A DNA stretch of 58,895 nt from Collinsella sp. (GTDB lineage: Bacteria; Actinomycetota; Coriobacteriia; Coriobacteriales; Coriobacteriaceae), in the NCBI GenBank assembly GCA_018376905.1, contig JAHAAK010000012.1, positions 1 through 58,895 of the forward strand, in the 5' to 3' direction. The notes under the pieces are model-generated. The model made no database searches. It was not told the DNA's origin and worked only from the letters and a program-made list of their open reading frames with translations. Of this stretch, positions 1-7,584 are shown piece after piece (position 1 is the first letter of the stretch; each line of letters starts with the position of its first letter). A program made the translations under genes and the position numbers.

Positions 1-20
1 GACGGGTTGATATAGGGAGA

Positions 21-56
21 GGGCCTGACCCCATATCGTTGGGGCCAGGCCCGATT
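21..56 (+). terminator. Hairpin terminator at left edge
   Basis: A stem GGGCCTGACCCC (21-32) pairs with GGGGCCAGGCCC (41-52) with one mismatch and is followed by a short T tract. It probably ends a gene lying left of the window. A fragment GGAACGTCCC at 91-100 resembles the palindromic repeats found at 43.0 kb. Confidence 0.6.
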
Positions 57-127
57 TTGCCTCTTGACAATGTCCTGCTCATATTAAAAGGAACGTCCCT
101 AACTGCCGGCTCGGGAACGACAAAGCG

Positions 128-1111
128 CTAGTTCACTTCGACGGGTTTGGCGCCGGGATAGCGCTCCTCAAAGTCTAGGCGGTACTTATTGTCATTGGTG
201 CCTGCCACGTTGTCGCGCGACAGCGGTGCCACGATCTCATTCTTGTGGTCCGCAGGCTTGGCGTATTTCAGGCTGATCTCCCAGGCATCACAGATTGCGT
301 CAATGCGGTGGTCCAGGTCGTCGTACAGGGCGATGATGTCCTTCCAGGAGCTGTAGTTCTTGGAGCTCGTCGGGACGTCTAGGTCCTCGACGATGTCGTA
401 ATACTGCTCGATGGTGTCTTCCGTGCGCTCGGCGACGTCGGCGAGATTTTGACGGGTGGTTCGATCCTCTTCCAGATAGCTGCCGTTGAAGTTCTGCGCG
501 CAGCCACGGACGTAGTTGTCGAGGTCTTCGAGCAAGTCGTAGTATTCGCTCAGTCGGCGGTAAAGGTTCTGCTCGGAGAGCGTTGCTTCGCCGCCATCCT
601 CGTCGTCATCGTCATCATCGTCGTACAGGCTGTTGGGATCGCCGAGAGGCTTTAGGTCATCGTCGTCGACGTCATGGTGCAGCTTAGCTACCTCGGCAGT
701 CGTCTGCGTGGCGGCGCTGTCGAAAGGCTTGATCACAAAGAAAACGACCAGGGCGATGATGATCGCCACCAGCACAACGATAACGGCGATAAGCGGTCCG
801 GTGCCGCTCTTTTTGGGAGTGGGGGTCTGTGGCGAAGCGGGCGCGTATGCGGGAGCCGGCTGCTGTTGGGGCGAGCCGCTCGCGACGGGTATGCGCTGCG
901 TGGTCTCGACGGCCGCAGGGCTTGCGGCGGGGTCGGGGCGATAGGCGAGGGGGTCGTCCGCCTTGGCTTGCGGCGTATCAAGGGAGCCGGTCTGCTCAAA
1001 AGCGGGCTGGCTATCGCTCGCGGTTGTTTGCTCAACGGGTGCACCGCACGAGGTGCAGAACTTGGCATTATCTGCAAGAAGCTTGCCGCACGAGGCGCAA
1101 TACCGAGACAT
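128..1111 (-). CDS. Zinc-ribbon single-pass membrane protein
   Basis: The 327-residue protein opens with a treble-clef zinc ribbon (C5, C8, C19, C22 in two CxxC knuckles). A Pro/Gln/Ala-rich linker follows, then one transmembrane helix at about residues 105-127, then an acidic stretch rich in Asp and a predicted helical extracytoplasmic domain. The start is placed at 1111 because AGGAG sits 6-7 bases upstream; a longer frame begins at 1129 but has no ribosome-binding site. This is a common actinobacterial architecture (cytoplasmic zinc ribbon, TM, extracellular domain) without a defined function. It is transcribed away from tmk. I do not recognise the extracellular domain, so only topology is claimed. 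Confidence 0.8.
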   Translation of the reverse strand: MSRYCASCGKLLADNAKFCTSCGAPVEQTTASDSQPAFEQTGSLDTPQAKADDPLAYRPDPAASPAAVETTQRIPVASGSPQQQPAPAYAPASPQTPTPKKSGTGPLIAVIVVLVAIIIALVVFFVIKPFDSAATQTTAEVAKLHHDVDDDDLKPLGDPNSLYDDDDDDDEDGGEATLSEQNLYRRLSEYYDLLEDLDNYVRGCAQNFNGSYLEEDRTTRQNLADVAERTEDTIEQYYDIVEDLDVPTSSKNYSSWKDIIALYDDLDHRIDAICDAWEISLKYAKPADHKNEIVAPLSRDNVAGTNDNKYRLDFEERYPGAKPVEVN

Positions 1112-1181
1112 TGCCACTCCTTTCGCCACATTTCAATGCAATAAGACGATTATACCCAGCGTCCAAAATTCCCCATCATAT

Positions 1182-1246
1182 GTTGCGGTGAAATAGGGAC
1201 TGTTTGGCGGTCTCAGAGCTTCAATCAGCCCCTATTTCACCGCAAC
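1182..1246. repeat. 21-bp inverted repeat, REP-like
   Basis: The arm at 1182-1202 (GTTGCGGTGAAATAGGGACT...) is matched, with one mismatch, by the reverse complement at 1226-1246, giving a stem of about 21 bp with a 23-nt loop. It lies between the divergent zinc-ribbon gene and tmk. It has no T tract and looks like a small interspersed palindrome rather than a terminator. Confidence 0.65.
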
Positions 1247-1306
1247 TTTGGAAAGGCACCTTTAGCCATTGGGGACGCGCCGAGCACTGGGGTATCATGG
1301 CTTGGT

Positions 1307-1315
1307 TGCTATAAT
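1307..1315 (+). promoter_or_regulatory. Extended -10 promoter for tmk
   Basis: TTGCTATAAT contains an extended -10 (TGnTATAAT) 37 bases before the tmk start, with no convincing -35 box. A second motif just upstream, GGGGTATCAT (1289-1298), recurs before the comF-like gene at 4897-4906. Confidence 0.45.
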
Positions 1316-1351
1316 TCGCATTTACGCGCCTTGTAGGAAGGGGCTGCGCCC

Positions 1352-2035
1352 ATGGCTTTTGAGCCCGCTCAACATAGCTTTATCACGCTCGAGGGCGTCG
1401 ATGGCGCCGGCAAGTCCACGCAGGCGCGCCTGCTTGTCCGCGCTCTTGAACTCGCTGGCTACCAGGTTGTGAGCCTGCGCGAGCCGGGCGGTACCGCCAT
1501 CAGCGAAAAGATCCGCGCCTTGCTGCTCGACCCCGCCAATACGGCGATGGGCGACACCTGCGAGCTGCTGCTCTACGAGGCTGCGCGTGCCCAGCTGGTG
1601 CACGAGGTCATCGCCCCCGCGCTCGCAGCCGGCAAGGTGGTCCTGTGCGATCGCTTCTACGATTCCACGACCTGCTACCAGGCGTTTGCCGACGGCCTCG
1701 ATCGCCAGATGGTGCGCGACGCCAACAACCTGGCCGTCGCGGGTACGCACCCGGCGCTCACACTCGTCTACCACATCACGCCCGAACAGGCGGCGCTGCG
1801 CATGACAGCCCGTGGTGCGGCAGATCGCATGGAGGCAAAGGGCATGGCATTCCAAGAGCGTGTCTACCAGGGCTTTTGCGCAATTGCTGTCGAGGAGCCA
1901 AACCGCGTAAAGCTCATCGACGCCACCGCGACCATCGAGGAAGTCTTCGAGAAGACGGTCGAGCAGGTTCGCGCGTACGGTCTCGACATTCCGCAAGATG
2001 CCGTCACCGCCGCGCTAGCCCAGGAGGCCGAGTAA
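1352..2035 (+). CDS. tmk: Thymidylate kinase
   Basis: Phosphorylates dTMP to dTDP with ATP in cytoplasmic dTTP synthesis. The 227-residue protein has the P-loop GVDGAGKST at residues 15-23, the LREPGG dTMP-binding segment near residue 46, and the DRFYDST motif near residue 98, all standard for the family; length is typical. A flexible lid region containing ARGAADRMEAKG follows. The gene is followed after one base by holB and then overlaps into the RicT-like gene, the usual tmk-holB-ricT arrangement, so these three are very likely one transcript. Confidence 0.97.
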   Translation: MAFEPAQHSFITLEGVDGAGKSTQARLLVRALELAGYQVVSLREPGGTAISEKIRALLLDPANTAMGDTCELLLYEAARAQLVHEVIAPALAAGKVVLCDRFYDSTTCYQAFADGLDRQMVRDANNLAVAGTHPALTLVYHITPEQAALRMTARGAADRMEAKGMAFQERVYQGFCAIAVEEPNRVKLIDATATIEEVFEKTVEQVRAYGLDIPQDAVTAALAQEAE

Positions 2036-2036
2036 C

Positions 2037-3164
2037 ATGGCCCCCGCTCAGGCAAGCCTGCTGGCCAAGCTCGACACCCAAGAGCGCGTGCGCGACTTTT
2101 TGACCAATGCCGTCGCCAGCGGCCGCGCATCGCACGCCTACCTGTTTTTGGGCGCGCCCGGCGCGGGCAAGCTCGACGCCGCGTGGGCGCTCGCTCAGGC
2201 CTTCCTGTGCGAGCAGGATGGCTGCGGCTCATGCGATAGCTGCGTGCGCGTCGCCCGCCATACGCACCCCGACGTGCACTATTACACGCCCGAGAGCGCC
2301 ACGGGCTACCTCATCGCCCAGACCCGCGAGCTGCTCGACGACGTGCCTCTGGCGCCCATCCGTGCCAAGGCCAAGGTCTACATCATCGACCGTGCCGAGC
2401 AGCTGCGCGCCAACACCGCCAACGCACTGCTCAAAACACTCGAGGAGCCGCCCGAGGGCGTTATGTTCATCCTGCTGGGCACCTCGGCAGACGTGATGTT
2501 GCCAACCATCGTGAGCCGCTGCCAGTGCGTGCCGTTTCGGCTGGTATCGCCCGCCGTCGCCGCGCAGGCCGTGAGCCGCGCCACCGGTCAGGACCCTGCG
2601 CGTTGCCGCATGGCCGTCGCCGTAGCGGGAAGCCCCACGCGTGGCATCGAGTTCCTCAAGAGCGCCGAGCGCCAGGACGCCCGCCGTCAGATGGTTCGCG
2701 CCATCGATTCGCTCATCGCCGCCGACGAGGCCGACGTGCTCAGCCGCGCCAAGTCACTCATCGTCGCCGTTAAGGCGCCGCTCGCCGAGGTCAAGTCCAC
2801 ACAGGAAAAGGTGCTCGAGCAAAACGCCGACTACCTGTCGCGTGGAGCATTGAAGCAGCTTGAGGACCGCAACAAGCGCGAACTCAACGCGCGCGAGCGT
2901 TCGGGTATCATGGAAGCGCTGGCGAGCGCGCGGACGCTCATGCGCGATGTGCTGCTGACACTTCAGGACGAGGCAGCCGACGTGGTGAACGAAGACGTGC
3001 GCGACACGATCGGTCGGCTTGCCGCTGCGACGAATGTTGCGGGTGCCACCCGGGCGCTCGAGGCAGTCGCGACCGCCGAGCGCAACATCGCCAGAAACGT
3101 TACTCCCCAGCTGGCCATCGAGGTCATGCTGTTCGATATCAGGAAGGCACTGAAATGCCGTTAG
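2037..3164 (+). CDS. holB: DNA polymerase III delta' subunit
   Basis: Clamp-loader subunit of the replicative polymerase. The 375-residue protein has the degenerate nucleotide-binding loop GAPGAGK near residue 38, a four-cysteine zinc module (CEQDGCGSCDSC) near residue 59, and the segment NALLKTLEEPPE characteristic of DnaX/HolB AAA+ proteins. The start codon lies one base after the tmk stop, and the 3' end overlaps the next gene by 10 bases, indicating translational coupling. The C-terminal third is the less conserved collar domain. Confidence 0.95.
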   Translation: MAPAQASLLAKLDTQERVRDFLTNAVASGRASHAYLFLGAPGAGKLDAAWALAQAFLCEQDGCGSCDSCVRVARHTHPDVHYYTPESATGYLIAQTRELLDDVPLAPIRAKAKVYIIDRAEQLRANTANALLKTLEEPPEGVMFILLGTSADVMLPTIVSRCQCVPFRLVSPAVAAQAVSRATGQDPARCRMAVAVAGSPTRGIEFLKSAERQDARRQMVRAIDSLIAADEADVLSRAKSLIVAVKAPLAEVKSTQEKVLEQNADYLSRGALKQLEDRNKRELNARERSGIMEALASARTLMRDVLLTLQDEAADVVNEDVRDTIGRLAAATNVAGATRALEAVATAERNIARNVTPQLAIEVMLFDIRKALKCR

Positions 3165-4855
3165 TCGTACCCGTTAAGTTTACCTACGCCTCGCGCGACC
3201 TGTGGTTCGATCCGCAGGATCTGGATATCCTCGAGGCCGATTATGCCATTTGCTCCACTGAGCGCGGAACCGAGATCGGCCTGGTCACGGCCGATCCCTT
3301 TGAGGTGCCGCAAGACGAGATCGGTCAGCCGCTCAAGCCCGTGCTGCGCGTGGCGAGCGACATCGACCTGCAGCTTGCCGACGACCTGGCCATTCAGGGC
3401 GACGAGGCCATGGTCGACTTCCGCCGCCTGGTCAAGGAGCTCGACCTCGAGATGAAGCCGGTGGGCGTCGAGTACCTGTTTGGCGGCGAAAAGGCCGTGT
3501 TCTACTTTGCGGCAGAGGAGCGCGTCGATTTTCGCCAGCTCGTCAAGGATCTGTCCTCGACGCTGCACATTCGCGTCGACATGCGCCAGATCGGCGTGCG
3601 CGACGAGACCCGCCTGGTGGGCGGCTATGCCCAGTGCGGACAGGAACTCTGCTGTACGCGCTTTGGCGGACAGTTTGAGCCCGTCTCGATCCGCATGGCA
3701 AAAGAGCAGGACCTGCCGCTCAACTCGTCCAAGATCAGCGGCGTTTGCGGCCGCCTGATGTGCTGTCTGCGCTATGAGTTCGAGGCGTACAAGGACTTTA
3801 AGAGCCGTGCGCCCAAAAAGAAAACGCTCATCGATACGCCGCTTGGCAAGGCGCGTATCCAGGAATATGACACGCCGCGCGAGCAGTTGGTGCTGCGCCT
3901 GGAGAACGGCAAAGTCTTTAAGGTCAACCTGGCCGATATGACGTGCTCGGAGGGCTGCAAAAAGAAGGCTGCCGAGCAGGGCTGCAACTGCCGCCCCGAC
4001 TGCGTGACGCGCGACGTGCTCGAGCGCATCGAGTCGCCCGAGATGCGCCTGGCGCTCATGGAGCTCGATCGCGAGAACGGCGTCGACGTGGGCGATGGTC
4101 TGTCGAGTGCCGACCGTCTGGCCGGCACGTCGATGCCCAAGCGCCGTCGTCGCGATGCCGAATCCGATGCTCGCGCCGGTCAGGGGCAGGGCGAGGGCCG
4201 TGGCCGCGGAAAGGGCCGTGGTAAGGTTGAGGCACCCGAGGCCGAGGAGGCCGCCGGTGGCCGTCGTCGTCGCAAACGCTCGGGTTCGGGCGATGCCGGC
4301 GAGGTCGCTCCCGCAGGCAAGAACGCTTCCCGCGAGCGCGAGGCTCAGCAGCCCCAGCAGCAGAATCGCGGCGGTGGCATGAACCCCACACGCCGTCGTC
4401 GCCGTCATCTGTCGAGCGAGGAGCGCGAGGACGCCTTCCGCGCCGCAGCTGCTCGCGAGGCTGGTGCCGCCCCCAAGGGTGGTTCGGGTTCCGATGCGCC
4501 TGCCGACAAGGGCGGCAAGTCACGTGGCGAGGAGGAGCGCGCGCCGCGTCCGCGCCGTCGCCATTCCTCGGGCGCGCAACAGAAGCCCTCAGTGCCCTCC
4601 GTGGCCGATCAGGTCTCGGATGGCGAGGTCAAGGTCACGCGCCGTCGTCCCGGAGATGGCGGGGGAGCGGCTGCCAAGGCTTCGCGTGGCGCCGCTCGCG
4701 ACGAGCGCGAGCCGCGCGAGGATCGCGGTGGCGAGGGCTCGGCCGACCAGGGTCAAAAGCGCCGTCGCCGTCGCCGTTCCCGCAAGCCGCGCCAGGATGG
4801 TGGCGAGGGCTCGACCCCGTCTTCGTCCGCACCACAACCGCCCGCGGGCGAATAA
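3155..4855 (+). CDS. RicT/YaaT-like PSP1 domain protein with Arg-rich tail
   Basis: The first 310 residues are a PSP1-type protein related to Bacillus RicT (YaaT), which acts with RicA and RicF on RNA processing and phosphorelay. The diagnostic cysteine clusters CGQELCCTRF and CGRLMCCLRYE are present, plus later cysteines around SEGCKKKAAEQGCNC that could help ligate a metal centre. The remaining roughly 250 residues are a low-complexity, probably disordered extension full of RRRR, GRG and GEG blocks, far longer than the roughly 275-residue Bacillus protein. Such basic tails usually bind RNA or DNA; here that is inference. It overlaps holB by 10 bases. Confidence 0.88.
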   Translation: MPLVVPVKFTYASRDLWFDPQDLDILEADYAICSTERGTEIGLVTADPFEVPQDEIGQPLKPVLRVASDIDLQLADDLAIQGDEAMVDFRRLVKELDLEMKPVGVEYLFGGEKAVFYFAAEERVDFRQLVKDLSSTLHIRVDMRQIGVRDETRLVGGYAQCGQELCCTRFGGQFEPVSIRMAKEQDLPLNSSKISGVCGRLMCCLRYEFEAYKDFKSRAPKKKTLIDTPLGKARIQEYDTPREQLVLRLENGKVFKVNLADMTCSEGCKKKAAEQGCNCRPDCVTRDVLERIESPEMRLALMELDRENGVDVGDGLSSADRLAGTSMPKRRRRDAESDARAGQGQGEGRGRGKGRGKVEAPEAEEAAGGRRRRKRSGSGDAGEVAPAGKNASREREAQQPQQQNRGGGMNPTRRRRRHLSSEEREDAFRAAAAREAGAAPKGGSGSDAPADKGGKSRGEEERAPRPRRRHSSGAQQKPSVPSVADQVSDGEVKVTRRRPGDGGGAAAKASRGAARDEREPREDRGGEGSADQGQKRRRRRRSRKPRQDGGEGSTPSSSAPQPPAGE

Positions 4856-4918
4856 CGCCCGCGAGCGGATTTAGCCCGCCTTGTCCCGAGCGCATCGGGG
4901 TATCATAGCGCTGAATCA

Positions 4919-4954
4919 ACAACCCTCCCTGCGACCGAACGTAGGGAGGGTTGT
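4919..4954 (+). promoter_or_regulatory. Hairpin burying the comF Shine-Dalgarno
   Basis: A perfect 12-bp stem (4919-4930 with 4943-4954, 12-nt loop). The 3' arm contains GGGAGGG, the only good ribosome-binding site for the TTG start at 4958. No T tract follows, so a simple terminator is less likely than translational control or a stem that also protects the upstream transcript. Confidence 0.55.
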
Positions 4955-4957
4955 GTC

Positions 4958-5764
4958 TTGAAGAGCCATCTGAACATATTGAGCCGTCTGCAGGGTGCCG
5001 GTGCCCTACCGTTTGCGGACGAATTGCTACCGTTTGCCGAGCGGGTGGCACGCGAGGCGCTCGAGGCATTGTCGCCAACACGATGTGCCGGCTGCGAGCG
5101 CGCCGGTGCGCTTATTTGCCAAGACTGCCTGGCTGCGTTCACGCTCATCGACCCACGTCATAGCTGCATCCGATGTGGCGCCCCGTTTGGGGATTTGCTG
5201 TGCACCGAGTGTTCGGTCGAGGGCACGTCTTCGGCAATGGCCGAGGCGCTCGATCGCTGCCTGGCGTGTGCCGTCTACGCACATCCGCTGCCGCGCATCA
5301 TCAGGGCGTACAAGGATGCGGGCGAGCGCCGCCTGGCACCGTATCTGGCGGAGCTACTCTACGACACTGCCTTGCATGCCCAGGCGGCAGCCCCCGATCG
5401 CTTAGGCGGTGTGCTGTCCGGCGCCGACGCGGTGGTATTTGTGCCTGCGACGGCGGCAGCATTTCGGCGGCGTGGTTTTGATCATATGGAGGCTATTGCG
5501 CGCCCATTTTGCGAGCTGTCGGGTGTTCCCCTGCTCGATGCTCTCGTCAAGTACGGGCATGGCGACCAGCGAGAACTCGGTCGTAAGGAGCGCCGCGAGC
5601 GTGCCCAAGGCATGTACGAGACGGTTGAGGGCGTGCACGGCCGCCGCCTGCTGCTTATCGATGACGTTATCACCACGGGCGCGACGATGGCCGCGGCTTC
5701 GGCGGAACTCAAGCGCGCCGGTGCTGCGGCAGTCGATGGCCTCGCTATCGCACGCGTTTGGTAG
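4958..5764 (+). CDS. ComF family amidophosphoribosyltransferase-like protein
   Basis: The 268-residue protein has the ComF layout: an N-terminal double CxxC zinc module (CAGCERAGALICQDC and CIRCGAPFG..CTEC), then a type I phosphoribosyltransferase fold with the PRPP loop LLIDDVITTGATM near the C-terminus. ComF is needed for DNA uptake in competent bacteria, but many homologues sit in non-competent species, so the role here is open. The start is TTG at 4958, chosen for GGAGGG 7 bases upstream and for frame; no ATG fits. The next gene begins about 10 bases after its stop. Confidence 0.88.
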   Translation: MKSHLNILSRLQGAGALPFADELLPFAERVAREALEALSPTRCAGCERAGALICQDCLAAFTLIDPRHSCIRCGAPFGDLLCTECSVEGTSSAMAEALDRCLACAVYAHPLPRIIRAYKDAGERRLAPYLAELLYDTALHAQAAAPDRLGGVLSGADAVVFVPATAAAFRRRGFDHMEAIARPFCELSGVPLLDALVKYGHGDQRELGRKERRERAQGMYETVEGVHGRRLLLIDDVITTGATMAAASAELKRAGAAAVDGLAIARVW

Positions 5765-5774
5765 GGGTGATTTT

Positions 5775-6884
5775 GTGGCAGTGAAGATGGCGCGGTGTGA
5801 CGAGCCGACAGACGAACAGCTAGCGGCTTCCGTAATCCTAACAGGCGCCTCGGCGCTACGCATGATGCGCGCCGAGCGCCGACAAATGGGTTACATAAGC
5901 TGGAGGGACCTCGATCCCGATGAAGAGCGCCGTGTGCTGCGCATGTCGTCGCCCTCGACCGAGGACATCTATCTTCCCGACTTGGTGCGGATTGGGGCCG
6001 CAAGCGGCGAGGTGCAAGAAGGTCTTTGCTTGCTGGTGGGATCTGCGGCGCAGCGCCGCCGCATGCCTGGCGTGGGCTGGTCCGTATGCTCCGGGTTGCC
6101 CGCCGGCTCGATTCTAGAGGTAGAACCGGGGGTGTACGGTCTATCTCCCGAGGCCCTTTGTGTTGCCGTTGCGCGCGAGGTCGGCTGCATCCAGGCGTTT
6201 GCCCTGGCCCAGGAACTATGCTCTAAGATTTCACTGAGCGACCGCGGGAAGTATCTGCCTCCCTACACCTCGCCTGTTACGAATAAACTTGCAAAGGACA
6301 AGGACCAGCCAGCAGATGTGGGCTACTTTGAGGTTGAGCCGGTGCTGACGCCCGATCGTCTGGCAGATTACCTCGCGGTATGCAAGGGGAACGCAGCCAA
6401 GCAGCTGCAGCGTCTGTGTCCCTATCTTTCGGAAAACCTGCGCTCACCCATGGAGTGCATCATGCTCGCCCTGTTTTCGCTTCCGTTTTCCTATGGCGGA
6501 TTTGCCTGTGGTCCCTTTAAGACCGACTACAAGATTGAGTTCGATGACCGCGCGCAGGCAATCTCGGGGATGCCGCATGCAGTTTGCGATGCGTATCAGG
6601 AAGCAGCCCGGTTTGACCTGGAATACAACGGTGAGCTGGGCCATTCCTCCCGGAGGGGACGTATCCATGATGAAAAGCGCAACACGGGCTTGATTACTAT
6701 GGGAATCGAGGTCGCGACGGTCAACAACGAAATGCTCTGTGACATGGAAGCGATGGAAGCGCTCGCATGGCGCATCTACCAACGCATGGGCAAGCGCTAT
6801 CAGAATCGCGTAGAGGCTCGTCGAAAGAAGCAGGATGCGCTGCTGAACACGCTTCGAGCGTGTTTTGGGCTTAAGCCAGCATAA
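5775..6884 (+). CDS. Possible nuclease-fold protein of a Coriobacteriia-type family
   Basis: I place the start at GTG 5775 (AGGGGTGA just upstream; ATG 5787 is an alternative), giving 369 residues; the open frame extends back through comF but that part is a shadow. I do not recognise a named family. The C-terminal third has the order DLEYNGELGHS, then HDEKRNTGLITMGIE, which resembles the core of Vsr/DUF559 PD-(D/E)XK nucleases (acidic D-x-E, then H, then D..R..L..G). The N-terminal part looks like the substrate-recognition half of AbiEi-like proteins. Function is unproven. It is probably cotranscribed with comF. Confidence 0.6.
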   Translation: MAVKMARCDEPTDEQLAASVILTGASALRMMRAERRQMGYISWRDLDPDEERRVLRMSSPSTEDIYLPDLVRIGAASGEVQEGLCLLVGSAAQRRRMPGVGWSVCSGLPAGSILEVEPGVYGLSPEALCVAVAREVGCIQAFALAQELCSKISLSDRGKYLPPYTSPVTNKLAKDKDQPADVGYFEVEPVLTPDRLADYLAVCKGNAAKQLQRLCPYLSENLRSPMECIMLALFSLPFSYGGFACGPFKTDYKIEFDDRAQAISGMPHAVCDAYQEAARFDLEYNGELGHSSRRGRIHDEKRNTGLITMGIEVATVNNEMLCDMEAMEALAWRIYQRMGKRYQNRVEARRKKQDALLNTLRACFGLKPA

Positions 6885-6919
6885 ATCTATGGCTTTATAG
6901 GGGGCTTGTTATAGGCTCC

Positions 6920-7134
6920 GTGCAAAAAATGGCAAATATGAGTACTGTTACTAGATTAGTGACAGCGAAAACGAAGAAATCCGATCCTGAAATTGGTATT
7001 CATTGAAAAGATAATAAACAAATGTGGAGTATCTTGGCATCAAGCGGGCTATAAAGAGCTCGAAACCGGCGCGTGCGGAGGGAAAACGCTGCTACTAAAT
7101 TGGTAACAGTACTCATATTTGCCGTTTTTTGCAC
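6920..7134. repeat. MITE-like element with 41-bp terminal inverted repeats
   Basis: Sequence 6920-6960 (core CAAATATGAGTACTGTTAC) returns as its reverse complement at 7094-7134 with only about four mismatches, enclosing 133 bases of non-coding, A+T-richer DNA. Length, long terminal repeats and lack of coding capacity fit a non-autonomous miniature element. I see no clear target-site duplication. It sits between the 3' end of the nuclease-like gene and the promoter of the lipoprotein gene. Confidence 0.7.
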
Positions 7135-7224
7135 ACGCCACCCTGAGACGGGTGCCCCGGAGCCACGAACGGCCCGCTTCGACCTGCGAAATCTGTACTC
7201 GCGATGCGAATGACGCCCTTAACC

Positions 7225-7253
7225 TTAAACTTTAGCTTGAACTTAGCTATAAT
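7225..7253 (+). promoter_or_regulatory. Promoter of the lipoprotein gene
   Basis: TTAAAC (7225-7230) and a perfect TATAAT (7248-7253) are separated by 17 bases. Transcription from here would give a leader of about 325 nt before the start at 7585. Confidence 0.6.
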
Positions 7254-7259
7254 GCGCTT

Positions 7260-7584
7260 CGTTCCTACCAGGCTGTGGTTGCGGACGGACGAAATGCCCG
7301 TCCTAGTCCAAGACAGACGCGGTCAAAGGGATCCACGTAAGCGACCGCGTGCGCGCGGCGCGATCATGGCGCGTCCTAGATGTAAGCCGCACCGTCCGTT
7401 CTACTTTCTTTGGGGCAATACCGCCTCGCGGGCGAGCGGGTCAGTCGTGAAGGTGGCTGCGGCCTCCCGAGCAAACACCCCGGTGCGCAAGTGTGGGGTC
7501 AAATACCAGGTCAGCTGGTGGGAACAATCTGATATTTCGTGCAACGCACGGATCGTATACGACACAGAAGGCAGGGTAGTGGAC
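7260..7584 (+). other. Long structured 5' leader, no recognised RNA family
   Basis: No convincing protein is encoded between the promoter and the lipoprotein start. The region can form several stable hairpins: GGACGG 7283-7288 with CCGTCC 7298-7303; CGCGGTC 7318-7324 with GACCGCG 7343-7349; and CCGCCTCG with CGAGCGG around 7420-7440. I could not match it to a riboswitch, T-box, SRP, tmRNA or RNase P consensus. It could be a cis-regulatory RNA or a separate small RNA. Confidence 0.4.

Noticed and set aside
7380..7580. RNase P or SRP RNA
   Set aside because: Short resemblances (GAGCAAACACCCC, GTCAG...GGCTGC) are present, but the diagnostic conserved blocks, such as GAGGAAAGTCC of RNase P or AGCAGCC of SRP, are missing.
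7204..7584. N-terminal extension of the lipoprotein frame
   Set aside because: It precedes and overlaps the promoter, would bury the signal peptide, and its sequence is not protein-like.
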